A model generated the notes under the pieces. It did no database searches and had not been told where the DNA came from. It saw nothing but the letters and a program-made list of their open reading frames with translations. From Stenotrophomonas humi (GTDB taxonomy: Bacteria > Pseudomonadota > Gammaproteobacteria > Xanthomonadales > Xanthomonadaceae), in assembly GCF_001431415.1 (NCBI RefSeq), contig NZ_LDJI01000004.1, positions 211,574 through 275,573 on the forward strand: a DNA stretch of 64,000 nucleotides. The letters are read 5' to 3'. Both the position numbers and the translations under genes were made by a program. Positions 38,901 through 46,978 of the stretch are shown here, one piece after another (positions within the stretch are counted from its first letter, which is position 1; the number at the start of each line of letters is the position of its first letter).

Positions 38901-39740
38901 GTGAAAGCCTGGGAATCGCTGGGTACGTTCACCGGCCGCGAGCATACGCACCTTGCCGTGGGCAAGGAGCACGAGGCGATCCGCTTCCGTGACATCCAGG
39001 CGCAGCCGCGCAAGATCATCTCCTCGCCGATCTGGTCCGGGCTGGAAGACGACAACGTCAGTTACAACGCCGGCTACACCAACGTGCATGAGTTGATTCC
39101 GTGGCGCACCATCACCGGCCGCCAGCAGTTCTATCAGGACCACGAATGGATGATCGACTTCGGCGAGGCGTTCATGAGCTATCGTCCGCCGGTCGACACG
39201 CGCACGGTCGAGCCACTGCTCAACAAACGCTCCAATGGCAACAAGGAGATCGTGCTGAACTGGATCACCCCGCACCAGAAGTGGGGCATCCACAGCACCT
39301 ACAGTGACAACCTGATCATGCAGACACTGTCGCGTGGTGGCCCGATCGTGTGGATCAGCGAAGACGACGCACGCAGTGCCGGCATCGAGGACAACGACTG
39401 GATCGAACTGTTCAACGTCAACGGAGCGATCGCCGCCCGTGCGGTGGTCAGCCAGCGCGTGATGCCGGGCATGGCGATGATGTATCACGCCCAGGAACGC
39501 ATCATCAATGTGCCGGGTTCGGAGATTTCCGGCACCCGTGGCGGCATCCACAACTCGGTGACACGCATCGTGCTCAAGCCCACCCACATGATCGGCGGCT
39601 ATGCGCAGCTGTCGTACGGCTTCAACTACTACGGCACCTGCGGTACCAACCGCGATGAATTCGTGATCGTGCGCAAGATGGACAAGATCGACTGGTTGGA
39701 TGGCGAAGATGCCGTTGTCGCCGCGCGGGAGGTGGTGTGA
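35997..39740 (+). CDS. narG: respiratory nitrate reductase alpha subunit NarG
   Basis: NarG reduces nitrate to nitrite at a molybdenum bis-MGD centre on the cytoplasmic face of the membrane complex. The 1247-residue length is normal. H50-x3-C54-x3-C58 ([20 protein letters not shown]) begins the FS0 cluster site. [23 protein letters not shown] contains the expected molybdenum-ligand Asp. [22 protein letters not shown] and the C-terminal domain with [21 protein letters not shown] are typical. GGGAG precedes ATG 35997. The stop overlaps narH. Confidence 0.98.
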   Translation: [1247 protein letters not shown]

Positions 39741-41284
39741 TGAAAGTACGTGCACAGATCGCGATGGTGTTGAACCTGGACAAGTGCATCGGCTGCCATA
39801 CCTGCTCGATCACCTGCAAGAACGTGTGGACCTCGCGCGAAGGCGTGGAATACGCCTGGTTCAACAACGTGGAAACCAAGCCGGGCATCGGCTATCCCAA
39901 GGAATGGGAGAACCAGGACAAATGGAACGGCGGTTGGGTGCGCACCCGCGCCGGCAAGCTGGTGCCGCGTGCCGGTGGTCGCTGGCGGATGCTGGCCAAG
40001 ATCTTCGCCAACCCGGACCTGCCGCAGATCGATGACTACTACGAGCCGTTCGATTTCGACTACCAGCACCTGCATGACGCACCGGAAGTGAAGCACCAGC
40101 CGACCGCGCGCCCGCGTTCGCTGCTCACCGGCGAGCGCATGGAAAAGATCGAGTGGGGCCCGAACTGGGAAGAAATCCTCGGCACCGAGTTCTCCAAGCG
40201 TTCGCGTGACTACAACTTCGACCAGGTGCAGAAGGAGATCTACGGCGCCTTCGAGAAGACGTTCATGATGTACCTGCCGCGCCTGTGCGAGCACTGCCTG
40301 AATCCGGCATGCGTCTCGGCATGCCCGTCCGGTGCGATCTACAAGCGCGAGGAAGACGGCATCGTACTGATCGACCAGGACAAGTGCCGTGGCTGGCGCA
40401 TGTGCGTGTCGGCCTGCCCGTACAAGAAGATCTACTACAACTGGAAGAGCGGCAAATCCGAGAAATGCATCTTCTGCTACCCGCGCATCGAGATGGGCGA
40501 GCCCACGGTCTGCTCGGAGACCTGCGTAGGCCGCATCCGCTACCTCGGGGTGATGTTGTACGACGCCGATCGCATTGCCGAGGCTGCATCGGTGGCCGCC
40601 GAGAAGGATCTGTACCAGGCGCACCTGGATATCTTCCTTGACCCGGAAGATCCGGCGGTGATCGCTGCCGCGCGTGCCGAAGGCATTCCGGACAACTGGC
40701 TGGAGGCCGCCCGGCAATCGCCGGTCTACAAGCTGGCCATCGACTGGAAGCTGGCGCTGCCGCTGCATCCGGAATACCGGACGTTGCCGATGGTGTGGTA
40801 CGTGCCACCGTTGTCGCCCATCCAGTCCGCCGCCGAGCGGGGGCATGTCGGCATGAACGGTGAACTGCCGGACGTCGCCTCGCTGCGCATCCCGGTGCGT
40901 TATTTGGCCAACATGCTGTCGGCCGGTGATGAAGCACCGGTAGTGCGCGCACTGGAGCGGCTGATGGCAATGCGCGCCTGGCGCCGTGCCAAGAACGTGG
41001 ACGGTGTGGAGGACACCAGTGCGCTGGATCAGACCGGCTTGACCGTGGCCCAGGCCGAGGACATGTACCGCTATCTCGCCATCGCCAACTATGAGGATCG
41101 CTTCGTGATCCCCAGCAGCCATCGCGAGTACGCCAACGATGCCTATGGCGAGCGTGGCGGTTGCGGATTCACCTTCGGCAATGGCTGCAACGGCGACAGT
41201 CCTGCCGATCTGTTCGGCCAGCGCAAGACCACCACGTATGCGGTGCATCCCAACCGTCAGCATCGCCATGAGGTGGCCAAATGA
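39740..41284 (+). CDS. narH: respiratory nitrate reductase beta subunit NarH
   Basis: NarH carries four iron-sulfur clusters that pass electrons from NarI to NarG. The 514 residues contain the four cysteine groups: CIGCHTCSITCKNVW, CEHCLNPACVSACPSG, CRGWRMCVSACPYKK (tryptophan replaces one cysteine, giving the 3Fe-4S cluster) and CIFCYPRIEMGEPTVCSETCVGR. Start ATG 39740 overlaps the narG stop by one base (TGATG). The C-terminus overlaps the narJ start. Confidence 0.98.
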   Translation: MKVRAQIAMVLNLDKCIGCHTCSITCKNVWTSREGVEYAWFNNVETKPGIGYPKEWENQDKWNGGWVRTRAGKLVPRAGGRWRMLAKIFANPDLPQIDDYYEPFDFDYQHLHDAPEVKHQPTARPRSLLTGERMEKIEWGPNWEEILGTEFSKRSRDYNFDQVQKEIYGAFEKTFMMYLPRLCEHCLNPACVSACPSGAIYKREEDGIVLIDQDKCRGWRMCVSACPYKKIYYNWKSGKSEKCIFCYPRIEMGEPTVCSETCVGRIRYLGVMLYDADRIAEAASVAAEKDLYQAHLDIFLDPEDPAVIAAARAEGIPDNWLEAARQSPVYKLAIDWKLALPLHPEYRTLPMVWYVPPLSPIQSAAERGHVGMNGELPDVASLRIPVRYLANMLSAGDEAPVVRALERLMAMRAWRRAKNVDGVEDTSALDQTGLTVAQAEDMYRYLAIANYEDRFVIPSSHREYANDAYGERGGCGFTFGNGCNGDSPADLFGQRKTTTYAVHPNRQHRHEVAK

Positions 41285-41961
41285 GCCTGCTTAAATTGAT
41301 TGGCGTGTTGCTGGATTACCCGCGCGAAGAGCTGTGGCAGCACGGTGAGGAACTGCTGGACGCCAGCGACGACCCGGCGTTGTCGCCGGCACGTCGCAAG
41401 CAGCTGCGCGCTTTCGTGCAGCAGCTGTTGGATAGCGATCCGCTGGATGCACAGTCGGCCTGGTTGGCGACTTTCGACCGGGGCAGGGCGATGAGCCTGC
41501 TGCTGTTTGAACACATCCATGGCGAATCGCGTGACCGTGGCCAGGCCATGGTCGATCTGATCGAGGCCTACAGACGCAACGGCTTCGAGCTGGACGCCCG
41601 CGAACTTCCGGATTACCTGCCGCTGCTGCTGGAATACCTCTCGCATCGACCGCAGGCCGAAGCCAAGGATTACCTGCACCATGTGGGCCATATCGCCGGC
41701 ATGCTCGCCGCGCGTGCGGCCGAGCGCGAGCTGCCGCATGCGGTGTTGCTGGAAATCCTGGTCGAGGCTGGCGAGGGCAAGGTCAACCTGGAACTGCTGC
41801 GCCAGCGCGCCAGCGAAGAGGTCCGCGACGATACCGTCGAAGCGATGGATCGCCTCTGGGAAGACGAAGCCGTGCGCTTCGGCAGTGAAGCGCCGTCGCA
41901 GGATTGCAAACCGCCCCATCGTTCACCGGCCCGCGCCGCGCAGCAGGAGGCACAGCCATGA
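41281..41961 (+). CDS. narJ: nitrate reductase assembly chaperone NarJ
   Basis: NarJ binds NarG and is needed for insertion of the molybdenum cofactor and correct assembly. The 226-residue helical protein has the family patterns LLDYPREELW near the start, DYLPLLLEYLS and ILVEAGEGKVNLELLRQ. ATGA overlap at both ends couples it to narH and narI. The C-terminal end is polar and probably disordered. Confidence 0.95.
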   Translation: MSLLKLIGVLLDYPREELWQHGEELLDASDDPALSPARRKQLRAFVQQLLDSDPLDAQSAWLATFDRGRAMSLLLFEHIHGESRDRGQAMVDLIEAYRRNGFELDARELPDYLPLLLEYLSHRPQAEAKDYLHHVGHIAGMLAARAAERELPHAVLLEILVEAGEGKVNLELLRQRASEEVRDDTVEAMDRLWEDEAVRFGSEAPSQDCKPPHRSPARAAQQEAQP

Positions 41962-42665
41962 GTTATTTCCTCAATCAGTTCGCCTTTCAGTTCTATCCGT
42001 ACATCGCCGTGGCCGTGCTGCTGATCGGCAGCTGGGCGCGCTACGACAAGGCCATGTACAGCTGGCGCACCGGCTCCAGCCAGTTGCTGTCCGACCGCGG
42101 CATGCGCATCGGCAGCAACTGTTTCCACATCGGCATCCTGGCGATCCTCGGCGGTCATCTGGTGGGGCTGCTGACGCCGCATGCGGTGTATGAGCACTTC
42201 ATCACCTCCTCGCAGAAACAGTTGCTGGCGATGGTGGTGGGCGGCTTCTTCGGCGCGTTGTGCTTCATCGGCATCCTGATCCTGCTGGTCCGCCGCCTGA
42301 CCAACCCGCGCGTGCGCGCCACCGGCAGCTTCGGGGACACGCTGGTGTTGGTGCTGCTGTTCGCGCAGCTGTGCCTGGGCCTGATCAGCATCAAGGTCTC
42401 GGCCGGGCACATGGATGGCGGGGTGATGGTGATGTTGGCCGAGTGGGCGCAGCACATCGTGACTTTCCGTGCCGGCGCCGCTGATTTCATCACCGATGTG
42501 CATTGGGTCTACAAGGCACACATCTTCCTTGGCCTGACCTTGTTCCTGATCGCACCGTTCACCCGTCTGGTGCATGTGTGGAGCATTCCGATCAGTTATC
42601 TGTGGCGTCCGTATCAGGTGGTTCGCCGCCGCCAGGCCACGCTGCGCTACGGTCCGAAGGAATAA
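41958..42665 (+). CDS. narI: nitrate reductase gamma subunit NarI (cytochrome b)
   Basis: NarI is the membrane cytochrome b that oxidises quinol and anchors NarGH. The 235-residue protein has five likely membrane segments and four heme-ligand histidines at H57, H67, H188 and H206, close to the E. coli positions 56, 66, 187 and 205. It begins MSYFLNQFAFQFYPYIAV. ATG 41958 overlaps the narJ stop. It is followed three bases later by the PpiC-type isomerase gene. Confidence 0.97.
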   Translation: MSYFLNQFAFQFYPYIAVAVLLIGSWARYDKAMYSWRTGSSQLLSDRGMRIGSNCFHIGILAILGGHLVGLLTPHAVYEHFITSSQKQLLAMVVGGFFGALCFIGILILLVRRLTNPRVRATGSFGDTLVLVLLFAQLCLGLISIKVSAGHMDGGVMVMLAEWAQHIVTFRAGAADFITDVHWVYKAHIFLGLTLFLIAPFTRLVHVWSIPISYLWRPYQVVRRRQATLRYGPKE

Positions 42666-42668
42666 GCC

Positions 42669-43565
42669 ATGGGCAGCCTGCCAAGAATCCTGCCCATCAC
42701 CGTCATCGACTCGGCGCAGCCAGTGCCGGTCGAGGCCGGCCATCACCACGACGACGCGGACCAGTTGGGGCCGCGCTCGTTGGGACAACCCTCACCATGC
42801 AGCCTGTTCGTTGACGACACCCCCATCAACGAATCCGACATCGCCCGCGAGATGCAGTTCCACCGCGCGATCCGCCCGGAACAGGCGCGGGCCGATGCCG
42901 CCCGCGCCCTGGTGGTGCGGGAACTGCTGCGTCGCGAAGCCCTGCGCCTGGGGCTGGACCAAGGGCAGGGCGAAGGCCATCAGACCGACGAAGAGGTGCA
43001 GATCCAGCGCCTGATCGAAACGCTGGTGGAGGACCGGGTGCCGAGCGAAGACGACTGCCGTCGTTACTTCGAGCAGAACCTGGAACGTTTCCGTGCACCT
43101 GACCGCGTGCGTGTCCGCCACATTCTGCTGGCTGCACCCGCCGACGACGTCGCCGGCAGGTTCAAGGCCCGCACCCAGGCCGAGCAGCTGATCACCGAGC
43201 TGAACGCGCAGCCGCATGTGTTCGCGGACCTGGCCTTGCGTCATTCGCAATGCCCGTCGAGCAATGACGGCGGCGATCTTGGCTGGCTGCAGAAAGGCCA
43301 GACCACGCCGGAGTTCGACCGTCAGGTGTTCCGCTTGCGCCAGGGACTGGCCGGCTTCCCGGTTGAATCGCGCTGGGGTTACCACGTGGTGACCATCGAT
43401 GAACTTGAAACCGGGCAGGCACAGACGTTTGAGCAGGTGCATGCGCAGATCAGCGACTATCTGGAACTACAGGTGCGTCAGCGCGAAGTGCAGCATTTTC
43501 TGCAGGAACTGAGCGAACGCTATCCGGTACGCGGTCTAACCGAAATTGAAGCGCTGGCCGAGTGA
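42669..43565 (+). CDS. PpiC-type peptidyl-prolyl isomerase in the nar operon
   Basis: A 298-residue parvulin-type protein. The catalytic domain spans about residues 140-245: RVRVRHILLAAPADDVAGRFKARTQAEQLI, FADLALRHSQCPSSNDGGDLGWLQKGQTTPEFD and VESRWGYHVVTIDEL. The N-terminal part is a helical SurA/NifM-like arm (FVDDTPINESDIAREMQFH, ALVVRELLRREALRLGL). No signal peptide is seen, so a cytoplasmic folding or maturation role for the Nar complex is likely. A similar gene follows narI in Pseudomonas. The first 45 residues, with HHHDDADQ, are divergent. Confidence 0.9.
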   Translation: MGSLPRILPITVIDSAQPVPVEAGHHHDDADQLGPRSLGQPSPCSLFVDDTPINESDIAREMQFHRAIRPEQARADAARALVVRELLRREALRLGLDQGQGEGHQTDEEVQIQRLIETLVEDRVPSEDDCRRYFEQNLERFRAPDRVRVRHILLAAPADDVAGRFKARTQAEQLITELNAQPHVFADLALRHSQCPSSNDGGDLGWLQKGQTTPEFDRQVFRLRQGLAGFPVESRWGYHVVTIDELETGQAQTFEQVHAQISDYLELQVRQREVQHFLQELSERYPVRGLTEIEALAE

Positions 43566-43588
43566 ATTGAATTACTGAAGGAGTGGTG

Positions 43589-44920
43589 ATGAGCCAGAGT
43601 CTGCAGATGGCATCCCATGGCGAGCAACAACGCGCGCTATGGCTGAGTACCTTCGCTTTCACCGTGTGTTTTGCGGTGTGGATGATTTTCTCCATCATTG
43701 GCATCCAGATCAGCGAGCAGCTGGGGTTGAATGACACCCAGTTCGGCCTGCTGATCGCGACGCCGGTGCTGACCGGTTCGCTGAGCCGGGTGTTCCTGGG
43801 TATCTGGTCCGATCAGTTCGGCGGGCGCAAGGTGATGTTGCTGGTGATGCTGTGTGGCGCGGTTGCCACCTGGATGCTCACCTACGCCACCACGTACCTG
43901 CAGTTCCTGTTCGCGGCGCTGTGCGTGGGCATTGCCGGTGGCAGCTTCTCGGTGGGCGTAGCCTATGTGTCCAAGTGGTTCCCGGCCAGCAAGCAGGGCA
44001 CCGCGCTGGGCATCTTTGGTGCCGGCAACATCGGCTCGGCTGTTACCAAGCTGCTGGCGCCGATGGTGATGGTCGCTGCCGGCTGGACCATGGTCGCCAA
44101 GGTCTGGGCGGTCGGCCTTGCCGTTACCGCGATCCTGTTCTTCCTCTTCAGCAAGGACGACCCGCAGTTGGAGCAGCGGCGCCGTGATGGGGTCAAGCCG
44201 GTGCCGTTCGCCGAGCAGATGGCACCACTGAAAGACCTGCAGGTGTGGCGTTTCTCGCTGTATTATTTCTTCGTGTTCGGTGGCTTCGTGGCACTGGCGC
44301 TGTGGTTGCCGCGGTATCTGATTGGTGCCTACGGCATGGACGTGGGTACTGCCGGCATGTTGGCAGCGTGCTATTCGATTCCCGCCAGCCTGTTCCGTGT
44401 GGTGGGCGGCTGGCTGTCTGACCGCATCGGCGCACGCCGGGTGATGTACTGGACCTTCGGTGTATCGGTGATCTGCACCTTCCTGCTGGCCTACCCGGAC
44501 ACCGAGTACGTGGTGAAGGGCATCCACGGTGAGCTGCGCTTCCACCTGGCCATCGGTGTGACGATGTTCACGGTGCTGGTGTTCGTGCTGGGCTTCTTCA
44601 TGTCGCTGGGCAAGGCCGCGGTGTACAAGCACATTCCCGTCTACTACCCCAAGCATGTCGGTGCGGTTGGCGGTGTGGTCGGCATGATTGGCGGTCTGGG
44701 CGGCTTCATCCTGCCGATCGCATTCGGTGCCTTGAATGATGTGGTTGGTATCTGGAGCAGCTGTTTCATGCTGTTGTTCGTGGTGGTGTCGTCTGCACTG
44801 GTGTGGATGCACTTCGCCATCCGCCGCATGGAACGCAAGCACTTCCCGCAACTGGACAAGGAAACCGATCTACCCGAAGCCATGGATGCTGCGCGGGCCA
44901 CACAACACCGCCGCGCTTGA
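43589..44920 (+). CDS. narK1: second NarK-type nitrate transporter (type 1)
   Basis: A 443-residue major facilitator protein with twelve likely membrane segments. The nitrate signature GGSFSVGVAYVSKWFPASKQGTALGIFGAGNIGSA identifies a NarK1-type transporter, which usually couples nitrate uptake to protons. The second motif is GKAAVYKHIPVYYPKHVGAVGGVVGMIGGLGGF. AAGGAG lies five bases before ATG 43589. With the type 2 transporter at 34512 it forms the NarK1/NarK2 pair known from Pseudomonas and Paracoccus, but here the two flank narGHJI rather than being adjacent. Confidence 0.92.
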   Translation: MSQSLQMASHGEQQRALWLSTFAFTVCFAVWMIFSIIGIQISEQLGLNDTQFGLLIATPVLTGSLSRVFLGIWSDQFGGRKVMLLVMLCGAVATWMLTYATTYLQFLFAALCVGIAGGSFSVGVAYVSKWFPASKQGTALGIFGAGNIGSAVTKLLAPMVMVAAGWTMVAKVWAVGLAVTAILFFLFSKDDPQLEQRRRDGVKPVPFAEQMAPLKDLQVWRFSLYYFFVFGGFVALALWLPRYLIGAYGMDVGTAGMLAACYSIPASLFRVVGGWLSDRIGARRVMYWTFGVSVICTFLLAYPDTEYVVKGIHGELRFHLAIGVTMFTVLVFVLGFFMSLGKAAVYKHIPVYYPKHVGAVGGVVGMIGGLGGFILPIAFGALNDVVGIWSSCFMLLFVVVSSALVWMHFAIRRMERKHFPQLDKETDLPEAMDAARATQHRRA

Positions 44921-44930
44921 TCCAGATCAG
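44917..44930 (+). promoter_or_regulatory. FNR-type box before the HemN-like gene
   Basis: TTGAT-CCAG-ATCAG matches TTGAT-N4-ATCAA at nine of ten positions and overlaps the stop region of narK1. It is 35 bases before ATG 44965. At -41.5 spacing the transcript would begin at the start codon, so either the spacing differs or the site represses; a GAGG before the ATG suggests normal initiation from a longer transcript. It links the HemN-like and FNR genes to oxygen control. Confidence 0.65.
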
Positions 44931-44964
44931 GGAACAGGGCTGAGATCCGCGCGAGGATAGCGAC

Positions 44965-46179
44965 ATGTCAGTCGAGGCTCTCCCGTTGGAAGGCACCTTG
45001 TTGCGCAACTGCGTGTTGCACCAGCCCCGCCATGTGCTGTTCCCTGCCGCCAGCCAGTTCAGTCCCGGGTTCGGCGAGGCCAACTGGCGCGCCGCGATAC
45101 GCGCCAGTAACGAGCACCTGATTCCCCGGGTGCTCACGCTCGGCTTCCAGGCATTCCGTGCCGGGCAGCTGGGTGACCCGGCCATGTATCTGCAGGCGGT
45201 GCTGTCCAGCCTGCAGTTGCAGGCAACCGAGTTGGCCGAGGACCGGGAAGTCGCGGCGGTGGTACTTCAACTGGGGCTGGCTGAAGCGCTGCCTGCGGCG
45301 CTGCTGGCGCAACTGCTTGATGCGGTGCCGCAGCACCTGCGCACCGTCGCACGCCCCCAGGTGGAGGTGCGGCTGGATGCCGGCAGCGGCATCGCACCTG
45401 CAAAACTGCGCGAGATTGGTTGCACCCGCCTGAACGTGATCGACCGGGCCGGCGCGCAGGGGCCTGAACTGCTGGCCCAGGGGCAGCGGGCCGGCTTTAC
45501 CGCCTGCTACTACCAGCTTCGGGTGCCGGCCAGCGACGACATCGGCTTCCTGCCACGCCTGCACGCCGTGCTGGCATCGGCACCGGAGCGCATCCTACTG
45601 CCGTCGCCCTGCGTCTCGGCGGATTCGCCTTCGGCCGATTACTGGTGGCAGGCCTGGGCCGATGTACGTGCCGCCGGCTATCTGCCATTGGGGGGAGACC
45701 ACTACCAACGTGCCGACGGCACCCTGCCTGCGCGGCGCGGTGATGGCGCGCGGCATTGTGACCTGGCAGGCGTCCCGCGCCGTGATCGCAGCGATTTCAT
45801 TGGGATTGGCCTGGGCGCCTGCAGCCAGATTGGTGATGTCATCAGCCGCCAGGAAAGCGACATGGCGCGCTGGCAATCACGTCTGCAGGCCGGCCACAGC
45901 GGTGTGGTCGCCGGGCTCATCTTCTCCGAGCAGGAACGCTTGACCGACGAGGTCGTGCAAAGCATCGCCTGCGACCATGCATTGGATGTGGCGGCCTTCG
46001 AGTGGCGCAATGGCCTGCCGTTCGCGGAATGCTTCGCGGAGGCACTGACCGGATTGCCTGCATTGATCGATCAGGGCTTGGTCAACTGGGACGGGCAGCA
46101 GCTGCAGCTGCAACCTGAGGGCCAGTTGTTGTGGCGTATGATCGCTGCGTGCTTCCGAACCACCACCGCCGATGCATGA
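44965..46179 (+). CDS. HemN-like protein without the radical-SAM cluster cysteines
   Basis: A 404-residue protein that aligns by eye with coproporphyrinogen III dehydrogenase HemN along its length. Residues 13-38 (LRNCVLHQPRHVLFPAASQF) match the HemN start; 238-301 (GYLPLGGDHYQRADGTLPAR..FIGIGLGACSQIGDVISRQ) match its GYxxIGxDHFA and LGxGVSAIS motifs; 340-396 match the C-terminal domain. But HemN's HIPFCxxxCxxC is replaced by LIPRVLTLGFQAFRAGQL (about 52-69), with no cysteine between residues 16 and 153, and the SAM-binding GGGTP is absent. It cannot be a normal radical-SAM enzyme. It lies between narK1 and fnr with an FNR box before it, so a non-catalytic heme- or porphyrin-related role in anaerobic respiration is possible. 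Confidence 0.8.
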   Translation: MSVEALPLEGTLLRNCVLHQPRHVLFPAASQFSPGFGEANWRAAIRASNEHLIPRVLTLGFQAFRAGQLGDPAMYLQAVLSSLQLQATELAEDREVAAVVLQLGLAEALPAALLAQLLDAVPQHLRTVARPQVEVRLDAGSGIAPAKLREIGCTRLNVIDRAGAQGPELLAQGQRAGFTACYYQLRVPASDDIGFLPRLHAVLASAPERILLPSPCVSADSPSADYWWQAWADVRAAGYLPLGGDHYQRADGTLPARRGDGARHCDLAGVPRRDRSDFIGIGLGACSQIGDVISRQESDMARWQSRLQAGHSGVVAGLIFSEQERLTDEVVQSIACDHALDVAAFEWRNGLPFAECFAEALTGLPALIDQGLVNWDGQQLQLQPEGQLLWRMIAACFRTTTADA

Positions 46180-46186
46180 TCCTTGA

Positions 46187-46960
46187 ATGATGTCCGCTTC
46201 CCATCCTCCGCGTGGCGCGTACGCCACCACCCCGAATCCGGCAGCAGCCAACGACGGTGACGAGCTGCGTTTCTGCAGCACCTGTGCGTTCTCCGACGCC
46301 TGCATCTCGCAGGGCTACGACAAGACCGCGTTGAGCGAGCTGCACGTGCTGGTGGACCATGTTGGCCCGTATCACGCCGGTGACTACATCTTCCGGGCAG
46401 GCGAGCCGTTCGATGCCATCGCCGCCGTGCGTGCAGGCATGGTCAAGACCTTCATCGACGACAGCCTGGGCAACGAGCAGATCCTCGGTTTCGCCCTGCC
46501 GGGGGAAGTGATTGGCCTGAACGCGATCCACGGCTCGCGCTATCCCTGCAATGCCGTGGCGCTGGATACGGTGCACCTGTGCCGTATTTCATTCCCCAAG
46601 ATCAGCACCCTGGCGGCGCGCATGCCAGGCCTGCAGACAAAGCTGTTCAGTCTGCTCAGTGCCGAGATCGGCAAGGCAGCCTTGCTGGCGGCTAACTACC
46701 GCACCGAGGAACGCATGGCCGCGTTCCTGCTCGATACCTCGGCGCGCTATGCGCGGCGGGGCTTTTCGGCCACGCGTTTCAGCCTGACCATGAGCCGTAC
46801 CGAGATCGCCAACTACCTTCGCATGGCCCCTGAGACAGCCAGTCGGGTCCTGCGCCGGCTCAGTGATGACGGCGTCATAGCGGTCAAACAACGGGAAATC
46901 ATTTTGCTGCAGCCTGAACGTCTGGCACAAATGGCAGCCAGCGATGACGCTTCCTCCTGA
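46187..46960 (+). CDS. fnr: FNR/Anr-type oxygen-sensing transcription regulator
   Basis: A 257-residue CRP/FNR-family regulator. The oxygen-labile 4Fe-4S ligands are present: C30-x2-C33-x5-C39 (FCSTCAFSDACIS) and C121 (RYPCNAV). The recognition helix has E216-x2-S219-R220 (APETASRVLRRL), the residues that read TTGAT half-sites in E. coli FNR. It should therefore bind the boxes at 29307, 34403 and 44917. The cyclic-nucleotide-like beta roll spans about 45-140. ATG 46187 lies seven bases after the HemN-like gene; ATG 46190 is also possible. No nitrate sensor (NarXL) is in the window. Confidence 0.95.
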   Translation: MMSASHPPRGAYATTPNPAAANDGDELRFCSTCAFSDACISQGYDKTALSELHVLVDHVGPYHAGDYIFRAGEPFDAIAAVRAGMVKTFIDDSLGNEQILGFALPGEVIGLNAIHGSRYPCNAVALDTVHLCRISFPKISTLAARMPGLQTKLFSLLSAEIGKAALLAANYRTEERMAAFLLDTSARYARRGFSATRFSLTMSRTEIANYLRMAPETASRVLRRLSDDGVIAVKQREIILLQPERLAQMAASDDASS

Positions 46961-46978
46961 CCGACGTGGATCTCCCCG

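Noticed and set aside
36249..39755. Very long open frame on the minus strand opposite narG
   Set aside because: It is the shadow of a high-GC gene: no ribosome-binding site, no recognisable domain, and the plus-strand NarG is unquestionable.
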